From NCBI RefSeq assembly GCF_018991925.1, contig NW_024737068.1:12595642-12659641 (forward strand): 64,000 nt of DNA, written 5' to 3'. How positions within the stretch are numbered: position 1 is the stretch's first letter; every line of letters starts with the position of its first letter. Below the pieces are notes generated by a model, which had not been told where the DNA came from, did not search any database, and worked only from the letters and a program-made list of their open reading frames with translations. Both the position numbers and the translations under genes were made by a program. Shown one piece after another: positions 38,000 to 48,936 of the stretch. The DNA comes from Homarus americanus. Its lineage: Eukaryota; Arthropoda; Malacostraca; Decapoda; Nephropidae.

Positions 38000-38905
38000 T
38001 TCTTTGATGTTACTATTGCTGCATTTTTACCAGATATTTAAAAGCGCAAGATTTCATTTGTTTACACAGTTCAGATCTCCTGTTTCTTTCCTGGTCATCT
38101 TTAAGTAAACCGATAAAATATAACTGTTTATTTCACTAACGTTGAATGATAGACTGTTTCACCCTTGGAGGATAATCTTAATGTTTTTTTGGGTAAGCTT
38201 CAAGTCGTGTACTATAAGGAATTCTGCATTTCATTTTGGTATTTTTATTTTTATTGCTGTTAATCGGCTACTTTTGGGGGCAAATTTTCGTTAAGGATCA
38301 TACGAGGAGTCCAAGTAATAAAAGAAGTAGTAGTAACTGTAGTAGTAATAGTATTGTTAGTTATAGCTGAGTTAATCGTCGCAGTAGAGGCAGTGTTCAA
38401 GTCACATATACAACAAAACTTATCCCATCTTTATATTCGTCTCTGGTGAAAAAATACCAATAGAAAATGGTGTCGTTGAGAGATGGTAAAAAAAAATGGC
38501 AGATAATAAATATTAGTTTTTCTTGAAGAAAACTTTTCTTTGGAAATATAAGCCGGATGGTCAAATACATAACGATCAGGATGTAACTCCACTGCTACGC
38601 CGCACAATGACTACGGCTTATGTGATTTAAAGCTCACCAGCACCCGCAACCACGCCCTCCTCTCCTCTCGTCTCCCGGTTTCACAAAGGAACGTATACGT
38701 GACGTTCTCTCATCTCTCAATGGGAGATGGTGCTTGAACGTATCTCATAGTCTAACTTAAACTATATGATAACAACACATAGGTGAGAATCTAGTTTGTT
38801 ATTATTGTGTTACTGAGGCTCATGCCGTGTTACCTTGTTTAGTTCTGGAGAAAGTTTTTTTTTTTTAATGTATAAATCGTTGAGAATCAGTCCTCGGAGA
38901 GGCAA
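38000..38905. other. no supported gene
   Basis: A GC-richer patch at 38635-38700 ends on the minus strand with GCTG|GTGAGC, but no convincing acceptor precedes it. Confidence 0.35.
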
Positions 38906-39305
38906 AATTTATGGCCCAGTGGGAATACGTCAATTTTATCGTTGGTGGGCATACGTCAACTTTATGGTGCGGTGAGCATACGTCAACTTTATGGTGTGGT
39001 GGGCGTGCGTCAACTTTATGGTGCGGTGGGCGTGCGTCAACTTTATGGTGTGGTCAACTTTATAGGCGTGCGTCAACTTTATGGTGTGGTGGGCGTGCGT
39101 CAATTTTATCGTTGGTGGGCATACGTCAACTTTATGGTGCGGTGAGCATACGTCAACTTTATGGTGTGATGGGCGTGCGTCAACTTTATGGTGCGGTGGG
39201 CGTGCGTCAACTTTATGGTGTGGTGGGCGTGCGTCAACTTTATGGTGCGGTGGGCGTGCGTCAACTTCATAGTTTGATGGGTGCACGGGAAGTTCATGGT
39301 GTGAT
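38906..39305. repeat. 27-bp minisatellite with a 180-bp higher-order duplication
   Basis: The unit contains GCGTGCGTCAACTTTATGGT plus a GCGGTGG or GTGGTGG linker, about 14 copies. The start variant CAATTTTATCGTTGGTGGGC occurs at 38931 and again at 39111, so a block of several units was duplicated as one piece. Frames stay open on both strands because 27 is a multiple of three. Confidence 0.95.
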
Positions 39306-39557
39306 GGGCTTAAGGGATGTTTGTAGTGTGATGGGCGTGTGTCAGCTTTTAGGTGAGGATCATCCCCCAACACTCCCCCAAATTCAGACGTTCTTGGGCA
39401 TTCTACTTCTGGGACATGAGCGTCGCCTTACCAAATTTCAGCTCTCTATCTTCAAACTGTAGCCATGCATAGCGAACGACCACACAGATACTGCGCTCTA
39501 TATAATTAAATGAAGTGACGACTACTGGTGTATGTACAGTGTAATATTTCCACGATA

Positions 39558-40802
39558 CACAGTGGTCTGAAAAATCGCTAATTTATGGCCAAAAGTCTAT
39601 GGAAATTTATTGAGTTAACAAACTTGGCAGTCATCCTCAAGTGTTTGTGCTTTCGTTGGTATACATGTAAGACCTGAGTGGCCTTATTTTCATTGTAAAA
39701 CTATGAAAGAAAAAGTATATGAAATATATCCGTACAGCACCACTACATAAGAAAGGGGTGGAATAACGCTAGTTTACTCTCATTTCTTTAATAAAATAAC
39801 ATTGTGATATGCGAGACATTTAAAAATACATACTGTATGTGCAAGTAATGTTACAAATTAATAAAATGCATAAATATTCACGTCGATTCATGTGCTTGAA
39901 TGTGCCTCTATGATAAACAGTTTTGACATTTGAATTAAGAATTAGTTGCCACAGTCCGCGACCTCTTGAGTAATATCCAAAAATATGTGAATGAAGTTGG
40001 ACAATGAATTTATCTTCATTCAAATAGCCCAAGAAATTCCCTATAATTATGTACAGTATAAAGTACAAGACAAAAAAAATATTACTTTCTAATGAAATGA
40101 TTAAGCTTTAGCCATTGCATTTATGTCTCCTATTCATAATATTGAATTGAAATTATTTTGGTTATAAACACAGTAAAAACAAGACCATTGTAACATAATT
40201 AATGCTTTCCTATTTCTAAACTATTGTGAATTATTTTAGTCCTGTAGATGAAAAAATTATGTAAAACGCCCATAGAGTTTTGACCACATCCGCTCGTCAG
40301 ACCACTAGTGTATGAACTTGCTATTTTATGGCTAAAATTCAATGCTTAGTAAAAACAAATAAATGAACAAAAAATGAAATACATCTGTGCAGAATCCGTA
40401 TATCACACACTTCGTAAGAAAAAATGGTCGAACGTTATGATATGCGAAGAATTTATAAATACATATAAAGTAGTATTACACATTAATAAAATTCATATAT
40501 TCACGGAGATTCATGTGCTTGGTATGTCGACATCGGTTTCTAGAAAGGATCTGCGTTATAGAAAACTGTATCACTTCTCAATAATTGGGAATATTGTGGT
40601 CTGAGTGAAGTTAAAATTTCGTTGTCCAATCTATTACACATTTTTGCTTATTACTCAAGAGTCACGGACTGTGGCAGCAAATTCATATTTCAAATAAATG
40701 TCAAACTCTCTGTTTATGATACAGGCAAATCCATGCACATGAATCGACAAGAATAGACTTTTGGCCATTAATTAGCGATTTCAGACTTATGGAACTCACT
40801 GT
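39558..40802. mobile_element. Tc1/mariner-like non-autonomous element with long inverted repeats
   Basis: The left end CACAGTGGTCTGAAAAATCG is matched in inverse orientation by the right end, CGATTTCAGAC to CACTGT. TA dinucleotides flank both ends (39556-39557 and 40803-40804), as in Tc1/mariner target duplications. The arms pair over more than 200 bp: GGCCAAAAGTCTAT near the tips, then GATTCATGTGC, ATGATAAACAG and TTGCCACAGTCCG inside. The left arm's inner part is also present as a direct, partial copy at about 40320-40540, so the element is composite. No transposase frame is present. Confidence 0.75.
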
Positions 40803-41671
40803 TACACAATTACAGGTCAAAATGCAAATTTGCAACGGATCTAAATTCATTGAAAAAAATTGCAAGACTTGTGAATATTCGAAATTAGTGCAAAAACGCG
40901 AACAAGTTTAAAATTTCACTCCTACTAGAGTTTCCTCATCATCTATAAGCAAAAGATTGAAGTTCTGTAGCAGTTTAACCATTTTTTTCAAGAATTTTGT
41001 GAATAAACTTTTAGTTTAACCGTAAAAAAAGAATCACAATTTGCATTACGATCAACTTTTATTTACGTATTTTTGCCGTCAGTGTAAGAGACATTAAAGT
41101 GAAAGTTTCACAAAGTTGGCCACTTTCAGTTAGCAACGTGTCTAACCTAAACTTAGTGAGTCTTAAGATCAGTTTATCGTGTGTATGTCAGCATTGGTGA
41201 TATTAATCTGGCTTGGAGTCACAAAGCAGTTTACCATAAACTCTAATCTGGAGATATACTCTAATGATACTTATACCTGAACTAATGTGTTTGGATTGTG
41301 TAATAATGTTATTGTGAACAGTTTTATTACTGGTTGACGATAACTAATCTACCATTACAATGACTCGAGGAAATAACAGCCCCAAAATTAATTAACAAAG
41401 GAGGCTTGTAAGTAAAAGCTTCTCGCGGTAATTTAATTAACTCTCATTAGAATGATTTCATTAATCCCGGTGATGCTGTATGCTAATGTGATAGTGTCTT
41501 GAGAGTTGATAATGGTATTGGCTTATATACCAAACTAATACCATTACGTTTTACGTATATACATATATTATCTGTAAAGTTAGAACACGGGAATGGACAC
41601 AAAACAAAACAGAGTGCTTTTTAGAAATAAACTTCCCATTAGCACTTTTCTGAAAAACATTGAGGACTTAC
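40803..41671. other. AT-rich, probably intronic
   Basis: No further exon was recognised downstream (leftward) of the exon at 41672-41754. Confidence 0.35.
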
Positions 41672-41754
41672 CTTGTGACTGACATCGGACCCACTCACTG
41701 ACCCACACAGGCTCGACCCCATCGTCTTAGCGTCACTATAATACGGTACATCAC
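41672..41754 (-). CDS. internal coding exon of an unidentified gene
   Basis: On the minus strand a good acceptor (GTCTTTTTCCAG, ending 41755) and a consensus donor (AAG|GTAAGT at 41672/41671) bracket 83 bp. In the frame that needs one base from the previous exon it reads DVPYYSDAKTMGSSLCG, then Ser/Val/Gly-rich sequence to SHK, and ends at a codon boundary. Composition and GC content differ from the AT-rich surroundings. The product was not recognised. The entry phase matches the exon at 47208-47346 on the same strand, which ends with one spare base. Joining them would restore a glycine codon, so they may be exons 1 and 2 of one gene with a 5.4-kb intron. Further exons would lie at lower coordinates. 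Confidence 0.6.
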
Positions 41755-42117
41755 CTGGAAAAAGACCCAGTTAAACTGTAGTAGAATAGTAGGTATTTTA
41801 TTTATCTTTTATTTTGTCTCAAACGTTTAAATTTCGAAGACATTTATACATAATGTAGTCGATAGTTCGCAGCTATCAAACAGGGAGGTACTACCGCCTG
41901 GGAAGATACTGGAAGCATAATGTGCGGTCTAACGGTAGACTCTGCTGCCATATGGCATCACAAAAATTGTGACCAAGTCCCAGGTTGCTGATCTGACTTT
42001 CTGCCTCATTTACACACAATTGCAGGGTCTCAATTGTTTCTCTTACTTTGACAACACAACATACATACCAGTATATTGTTTCTTACTATTTATATATTTT
42101 TTTAATTTTTGTATTTC

Positions 42118-42198
<81 letters not shown>

Positions 42199-42205
42199 GT
42201 TATCA
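42118..42205. repeat. (TTA)n microsatellite
   Basis: About 27 perfect trinucleotides. A shorter (TTA)n lies at 42298-42333. Confidence 0.95.
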
Positions 42206-42295
42206 TTATTATTTTATTTTAATTATAAATTTTATTTACTATGAATTATTATTTTATTTATATTTTTTTTTATTAAAAAAATTTATTTGCGATGA

Positions 42296-42333
<38 letters not shown>

Positions 42334-42991
42334 ATTTTCACCCCCCAGGCCCCGATGTGGGTCAGTGACCTGTGCCCGTGTGGGCTAATCTCCGTAAAAA
42401 AACAAAACATCAATATGTGTATAAATCTCACTCATGTATGTCTGTCGTGTTTGACCGACACTAATTTTCGCTATTTATTAATAAGTGTTGCATGTAGTCT
42501 TTGTGACTGTTCTTTTAACATTGTCCGTTTTTATTGATAATATCTTACTGTCTCGAGCAAATTTTCATTTCATAAATTTTATTAAGTCACATTCAGTCGC
42601 TTTATTTAAATTTCCTAATTTATCAGACATATTTTCTATTACTCCAGCTCTATGTATACGGTACTTATATTACATAAGAGCCTAATCATGCGGGTTTTTT
42701 TAAATATCGAATAATCATATAAATGAGTATGATAATCAGCTTAGTGTAATGTGTTCCTTCCACTGTCTAGAGAATTAATGTAAAGCCCCGACCGTCTGAC
42801 CACGACAATGTTTACTCATCACAACGCTGATGTTCCCGAGAAAGAAATTCCACCTGAAAAAATAAAGAGCCAATTATACTTGTAATTTGTAAGTTTCTTT
42901 AACCAGTTCAGCACTAATTGAAGTAAATTGTAAGTGACCACTATACAAATTATTATTTTTTATTATCATTGTCCTTGCTATAATTAATAAT

Positions 42992-43010
42992 ACCTAACCT
43001 AACCTAACCC
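42992..43010. repeat. interstitial telomere-like (CCTAA)n
   Basis: ACCTAACCTAACCTAACCC: three to four pentamers. Confidence 0.75.
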
Positions 43011-43229
43011 AACTCCCCCAAACAGCGTTAGTGTGCTTAATCATCGGGTAAGAAAAAGATGGGGACTAATTTTTAGTTGATCCTTTTAGCGATTTTATGC
43101 ATTATTCTTTGGGAATGAATGGTAAACAAATTGGGGATGATCTTTCTTGGTTCTGCTGCGGCATAACACGCACGGCTGCCCTCTTGCTGCCTTTTTGATA
43201 TTAAATGAATTTCGCGGTCATGTGACATA

Positions 43230-43410
43230 AACAAACTATAGTCTTTGCAGACGACACGAGTTGCACACTCGCCATCTATTGTTTTGGCTCAGCACTTTTT
43301 AGGACCCAATGAGCAAATGCAGCATACTTAATATTGGAAGAACAAATACTATCAATGTATACAGACTTAACAACATCAACCTAGAGGAGTCGACTTGTGA
43401 AAGAGACTTA
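43230..43410 (+). mobile_element. LINE reverse transcriptase fragment, interrupted at its 3' side
   Basis: IVFADDTSCTLA contains the A-D-D catalytic box (43247-43255). After a frame change it continues MSKCSILNIGRTNT, VYRLNNINLEEST and CERDLG, which are the blocks that follow in CR1/Jockey-type reverse transcriptases (K-C-x-x-M-x-I-G and D-L-G-V). The LINE sequence stops in the DLG codons exactly where a GGGCCG terminus starts at 43411, as if another element had inserted there. Frame changes and a stop show it is not functional. Confidence 0.75.
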
Positions 43411-43440
43411 GGGCCGTACTGATAGTCATTACGACGATAA
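43408..43440 (+). repeat. PIF/Harbinger-type left terminus with TTA target site
   Basis: TTA at 43408-43410, inside the LINE, is followed by GGGCCGTACTGATAGTCATT. PIF/Harbinger elements typically begin GGGCC and duplicate a 3-bp TWA target. No matching inverted terminus was found further right, so the right end is lost or diverged. Confidence 0.45.
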
Positions 43441-43762
43441 TGACGATCACTCTCGTGTGTCGGGATGCAACCACCCAACGCTGAGTGCCATATTCCTAGG
43501 CCCTTACATGAGCGTGTCAACACGGCAGCTCGTGTCGGATGGCAAAATTTTTTTTGGCCATGCGCGTGTGCCAAATGTATTATTTCACATAATTAGAAAG
43601 ACGATTTAGAGAGATATTTAGTTGTTATTTTATACCGGCACAATAATATAATGTAAAATAAATTTTTTTAATAAAATTGAACTTTATTATTTGTTCGAAA
43701 CAAAATAGATAATTTTTTCATCTGAGCACTTGGCAACAATGTTTGCGCGCGTGTTATCAAAC

Positions 43763-46096
43763 ATGGAGGTAGTAAGAAAACGTTCTGCAGCTCTGTCTGA
43801 AACCCAACACATGGCACTTTAGCGCCATATTGAGCAAAGGCCAATCATTGAGGACAGGTCTACAAGCAACACCATTAATTATAGGAAAAGAAAGGCCTGG
43901 GATGAAATTACTGCTTCATTCAACGCCAGCTACCCAGACCAAATCCCTCGCTCAGCCAAGCAGCTCAAGAGAAGTTACGAGCACATAAAACGGAAGTAAG
44001 TATATGTTTATTTCTAAGTTTAGTATTTAAAAAATATGTTTTTTTGCCAGTAGGTTACTAAATTGATTAGGATTACAGTATTTAAGTGACGTGTCATGTG
44101 AGGAGTCCCACCTCCTACCGAAGTAGACAGAAGGAAAGCTCCCATCTCGCCTCCCCATTTTCCCTTCCTTCATATAATTTTATGATCACGTTCAGTTATA
44201 TATCAAAATAAGTGTTTTTATGTCTACTTTTATAAGTTATGTATGCCTATATGCTATTCCATGCGGTGTCTGAGTAGTATTGACCATATATTTTATATGT
44301 GCAAGTGTTAGCCATTGATTTATTTTTACTCCTAAGAGTGCTAGGTTAAAATTGTGTATGATATCTGAAACACAAATTAAATTCATAATGAAGGAACTGG
44401 TATGGAGGATACACCAGTAAAAAGGTGCTTCAGCTATACTGTGTTAGGTTCTCTTGTTTGTCATCTTTAATTGCCAGTGAATAAATTGAAGACAACATGG
44501 GACACTAAGAATTAATACTTTATTGACATGTTTTCTTTTTAGTAATAATTTTATACAAAAGATGACAACTACAGCATTTTTGTTAACACTACAAATCAGT
44601 AAATGCAAAACATTGATAAAAAGTTATGGATAAGTGAAAAAAAAAGTGGAGCAGTCATATTTAATATTTGGTTAGGTAGGTTAAATTAACGTTAGGTTAT
44701 GTCAAATTAAAGTTAGGTTAGATGAGGTTAAGTTAGATTACGTTACAATTAGGATAAATTAACTTAAGTTTAGTTAAAGTTAGGTTAGGTTAAAATAAAG
44801 TTAGGTTAAGTAAAAAATAAGTTAGGTTAGGCTACAGTTAAGCTAGGTAAGGTTATTTTAAATTAATGTTAGGTTATTTCCATGTTTTGTGCCATTTATT
44901 CACTGACAATGGGTGGCCATTGTCATAGAACGAAGCTAAACAGCATATAACTCTATATGAAACAGGTATTATTCTGCAGATTTGGTGTGCTTTACATTAG
45001 GTGCCTGGAAAGCATGATAAAAGCCTATGCTGTTGCTATAATTATTTATTTTTGTACTGTATACAGTATTTATTTTGTTATGTTTCTTTCAGAACTAAAA
45101 GCTGAGATATACAGCAAAGAAAAATTCTAGCAAAGACAGGTGGTGGTCCACCACTCAAAATATCGGAAGCTTCAGAAGAAATGGTCTTGGCATCATCACT
45201 GATGGGGGCAGAATTGTCAATGGCTGATAACATTTACGAGACCTTCAGTAAACCAGTACATGAAGCAAATAATACCTTAGAAAATGTGCAGCTAGGTGAG
45301 AATATTACAGAAAAGTGATCGATTTATACAGTTGCGTGCATTCATAACTCCCATTGCTCAATCTCCTTTTGCTATCGAAAAATCAAACGGGAACAGTGGC
45401 TGACAGCTAAATATTTTATCTGTTATTTTTCTTATGTCACTTTTACCTTTACCTTATACACGTGTACTGACACAGTTTACTGTTTCAGTATTTGCCAAGG
45501 TGCTCGAGCAACCCAGTGCTCGTGGCATGCGGAAGACTTCTGCAAGTGTACCTTCTGCTTCACTTACTCAGTCCTATGATCCACTTGTTTTACCTGGTCC
45601 AACCCCAGGGCCATCATCTGTGTCTTCTGCACAATTTACTGAAGTTTCATCTACTGTTTATCGACCTCTATTTTCACCCTCTGTTCCTGTCTCACAAGTC
45701 AATGTTCCTGCCTCACCAGTCATTGCTCCTGCCTCACCAAACATTGCTCCTGCCTCGGCAGTCAATGCCCCTGACTCACTATCGAGTGATATTGCCTCAC
45801 CCCCTCCTGCTCATGCTTCCAACCAACACCTTTATTCGGTGTCCAGGGCATCTGGTTCTCGGCCAAGGAGCAAACCAAGGCGAACTAGGAGGGTGACAAG
45901 TGTCTATGAAATGTGTGATAAAAGACAAGAAGAGTTACATAAATCTAAGTTGTACAGATTGAATGGGGAGCATGAGGAGGAAATGAAACTGAAAAAAGAA
46001 ATGATGTTAACACAAAAACTACAACAAACTGCAATTGCATGGATTGAAAAGACACATGAAAAATTGAATAATTCTTTGGATTTGTTAGTGTTTTAA
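43763..46096 (+). pseudogene. PIF/Harbinger-type Myb/SANT-like DNA-binding protein, three exons, two nonsense codons
   Basis: Exon 1 (43763-43995) opens MEVVRKRSAALSETQHMAL, hits TAG at 43820-43822, then reads YRKRKAWDEITASFN and RSAKQLKRSYEHIKRK. This is the Myb/SANT-like (MADF-related) domain with its conserved K-x-x-A-W-x-x-I-x-x-x-F-N and Q-L-K blocks. GTAAGT follows. Exon 2 (45093-45295; acceptor TTTCTTTCAG) continues in phase, has TGA at 45103-45105, then ILAKTGGGPP, the T-G-G-G-P signature of these proteins, and an acidic segment. Exon 3 (45489-46096; acceptor TACTGTTTCAG, phase 1) encodes about 200 residues: a Ser/Pro/Ala-rich linker with APAS-type repeats, an Arg-rich stretch, then a C-terminal coiled coil rich in Glu, Lys and Met. 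AATAAA lies at 46379. Such proteins are partners of the Harbinger nuclease in transposon mobilisation. No nuclease gene is present. Both stops are single transitions from CAG or CGA codons, suggesting recent decay. Exon 3 is intact. Confidence 0.7.
44670..44880. repeat. degenerate GTTAGGTTA repeat in the intron
   Basis: GTTAGGTTAGGTTAAA and AAAGTTAGGTTA recur about 15 times between exons 1 and 2 of the Myb/SANT-like gene. It looks like a decayed TTAGG-type array. Confidence 0.65.
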
Positions 46097-46384
46097 GGAA
46101 AGCAGGAGCTGCATATGATGCCATGGCTAAATCATATGAATGATGTTGTAATATTTCAGAAATTGGCATCTAAAGTAAAAGTTATTCGTTCTATTTCTTA
46201 CATATTCAACTCATTTTATTTGAAGGAAATAAACATACATGTGTTTATTTTGACAAAGGTTTTTTTGTTTACAAAAGCTGTCATAAGTATGGCAGGTAAT
46301 TATTTGTGGGTGGTGAATATTTATAATATACATAAAGGCTGTGATTTTCAAAAATTGAATTTATTTCCTGTGATAAAGAATAAA

Positions 46385-47207
46385 GTTTTGTTTGGTGTAT
46401 ACAGGTATTTATAAAATATGTTATACTGTGCAAAGTACTGTATAGAGGATATGTTTCATTTATTAAATTTTATGCATTGATATAAATAGCTGTAGAGAAG
46501 GAGTGAACCATTTCTTTTTGTGCCCAAGATAGAAATATTTTCATGTCAGTTACAAATATTGTCCAAAGTATGGCAGTTAAGATTTATTTTTATATATCTA
46601 TAATATAAGCTGTGAATTTCAGGAAATGCAGAACTATGTATAGAAAAATTAGTTTATTTTCTTAATTTTTACACATTTATAAAAAATATAAATGTATATT
46701 TCTTTCCTTTTGTTGTCTTCATAAAACCTCACAGGTGAATTACCTTACATATTGAGTTATGCTCCATTATTAAAGACCACAGTGAAGTAAAAAAAACTAT
46801 ATTACTGGGCCACAAACTGTGATATTTTCCTTGCTAACTCAAGATAGAGTGAGCTCACTTGGCTTGCCTCATTCCGGAAAACATAAGTGAATTTCCCGGT
46901 TCAGATGGTTGAAATTTTATTACTACGACAAAAATATTGTATGAATGAATAAAGATAAGAAACATACCTTAAATGATAACAGAAGTAATTGTTAATTGAA
47001 GATGAGGCTCACAGCACAGAGAGCAGTCGGAGCTGTGATGTCAACATTCCAATAGTGTTTCAAGTTCATAACTGTTGTGAAAGTTCATTTATCCGTATTA
47101 ACACTTCTTTTAATTGTTCTTATCAAAAAAAATAAAATAATTCGACGTAGACATCTGTAATATAAAGTACTGGAAGAACTTTCATAAAATATAATGATGA
47201 TTATTAC
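46385..47207. other. no gene seen; presumed intron of the leftward gene
   Basis: AT-rich. CCGGAAAACATAAGTGAATT at 46875 and other motifs lead nowhere. No right-hand Harbinger terminus was recognised. Confidence 0.35.
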
Positions 47208-47346
47208 CTATTTGTCGTAAGGCAGCTATCGCGTGGGGGTAGCCATCCGATGTTGTTTCCAACATTTCAGGGATATGCGTACGGTTCCCTTCCGATACCT
47301 CGTTTATTTTATTACGTTTCCGTCGCAAATTTATATTTTTCGGCAT
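47208..47346 (-). CDS. first coding exon of an unidentified gene, expressed leftward from a divergent promoter
   Basis: The ATG at 47346-47344 is preceded directly by an in-frame TAG, so the start is well fixed. It encodes 46 codons plus one base: a basic start (MPKNINLRRKRNK), then polar sequence including EGNRTHIPEMLETTSDGYP and a short AALRQI helix-like end. It finishes at ATAG|GTAATA, an acceptable donor. GC content and codon use are more gene-like than the flanks. No family was recognised. The phase fits the exon at 41754-41672 on the same strand. If the donor is not used, the frame continues only eight codons more, so a 54-residue ORF is the alternative. Confidence 0.5.
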
Positions 47347-47349
47347 CTA

Positions 47350-47530
47350 TTTAACACAGGAAATTACATTTTGCAGTGACACAGTTTTCATTTGACTCAC
47401 ACGAGTATGTTCCGCCAATTACCACGAGTCTTTGTGTCACGTGACCATGGCCCGCCAATCAGCGTTGCTCTCGGTGTCACGTGATACTCTGTGTTTTGAA
47501 TTATGTTTGACGGTTGACTACTCATAAGCG
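47350..47530. promoter_or_regulatory. candidate divergent promoter with a duplicated CCAAT plus E-box module
   Basis: Two copies of one module lie 40 bp apart: CCGCCAAT at 47412-47419 with GTCACGTGAC at 47436-47445, and CCGCCAAT at 47452-47459 with GTCACGTGAT at 47476-47485. The 24-bp distance between the two elements is identical in both. CCAAT is the NF-Y site. TCACGTGA is bound by bHLH-zip factors such as USF, MITF/TFE and MLX. GTCACGTGAC matches the palindromic CLEAR-type site, but binding here is inference. The block sits between the minus-strand start at 47346 and a plus-strand noncoding exon. No TATA box is visible. Confidence 0.6.
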
Positions 47531-47825
47531 GTTTTCCTTGTGCACCGGGTGTTCTTCCTCGGCTTGGCAAACGATTTATTGTGTATTTGAAAACGATTCC
47601 ACTGTCATTGACATTTTTAAGGCCTGCGATATTCTGCCAACCACTGTGAAGTGTTACAGGTGTTCAGTCGCAAAATAGAGAATAATTGTGGATGGATATC
47701 AAGAGTTTGGTGCTTCGTGCCGGCAATAAGAAGGAACATTATACCAAATACAACGATCACAAGACTGTACTCCACCACCTCCTCCTACAAGTATCATCAC
47801 TATCCTCTAGCATCTGTTAATTAAG
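47530..47825 (+). ncRNA. 5' noncoding exon of a rightward transcript (start approximate)
   Basis: Non-repetitive sequence, with GC-richer stretches, runs from the divergent promoter to a strong donor, TTAAG|GTAAGT (47825/47826). All three frames carry stops. A 42-codon ORF (47692-47820, MDIKSLVLRAGNKKEH onward, ending just before the donor) could be an upstream ORF. The transcription start was set roughly at the end of the E-box module. The gene it would lead into was not identified. Typed as ncRNA because no coding function is seen, though a 5' UTR is the likelier role. Confidence 0.4.
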
Positions 47826-48893
47826 GTAAGTTTTTTATTTACAGAACTGGGGGGATAGATCAGGTCCTTTTGGTTTCCCTGGTTAGGTTTCGTTTCGTCA
47901 GTTTTGTGTGTGTTTTTACCCTACAATTCCCTTTACTACAAAACTATGCCCACTTTGTACAACCAGTGTAGTCGGTAATTGGGGGACGGGATGGGGGTCA
48001 TATCTCCATAACAGCTCATTTGAGACGGAAATGAAGGTCAAATTCGCTTGGAACAACACAATGAAAACCTATTTTTATTACTAGTTCCGTGGTCGACAAA
48101 TTCCGAATCATTACCTGTGGTTTCGTGAGTTCATAGACGAAATATATTTAATCAGTAAAATTGTTATAGTTTATATTGGCTCAGTATGTATACAGTGCAG
48201 GAATACAAACAGTGGTAAACATGTTAACTGTAGTAAACTAGACTGTAATGTGATATTTACGCTCATTTTCTTAAGATGGGATGTTTTGCCATCCCTTCAC
48301 CTCCCTTAAGATAGGGGCACGTAAACCCACTTTCATTATTATTATTATTATTTTAACTTTTATCAACTTTTAAATAAAGGAGAGTGTACTTGTATTTTAG
48401 AAGGGGATACAGTGACCATGGGTTGGTACACCTGCTTGAGTAGGCATCAGATGTGCTCATCACCTAGTGCCTTATTACGTACTGTTTACTTGTTAACATT
48501 ACTTTAAGGCTCTTATAACGCTCAATAAACAGTTTTTATAAGAGCACATATTTAACGACGGAAGATTGTTCAGAAATATACTCCGTTTATCAGCTTTTAC
48601 TGTTGCCAAATTAAGTGACATTTGTAAATTACACTATAGCCAGAGGTAAACAATACTGCTTTGTCATAATGTAAAAAGAAATATTCTTGCACATTTAGTG
48701 TATATTTTAGGGTGAATTTTTCTTTATGCACCGGTCTTTCTCTCGCTGTCATTAATATGTATTTCGTAATGTTTAGACAATTCTAAGACTTTTTTCCTCT
48801 GTTATTCCAACTGGAAATTTAGGATAACTGAGATATTAATTTTTCAATACTATTAGATTTGGTCAAGTCTTGTCATTTGTTGTTTACATCTTG
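47826..48893. other. intron-like AT-rich sequence
   Basis: No coding exon with paired splice sites found on either strand. Confidence 0.4.
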
Positions 48894-48936
48894 CGGAGGT
48901 CTGACACCCGTTCACGCATCGCCCCAGACCTCCGTC
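48894..48936. repeat. stem-loop, 10-bp arms
   Basis: CGGAGGTCTG and CAGACCTCCG flank a loop of about 20 bases in a locally GC-rich patch. Neither a terminator nor a known RNA family is implied. Confidence 0.55.

Noticed and set aside
45492..45896. 134-codon frame overlapping the Myb/SANT-like exon 3
   Set aside because: Shadow frame of the real exon, with Leu/His-rich nonsense.
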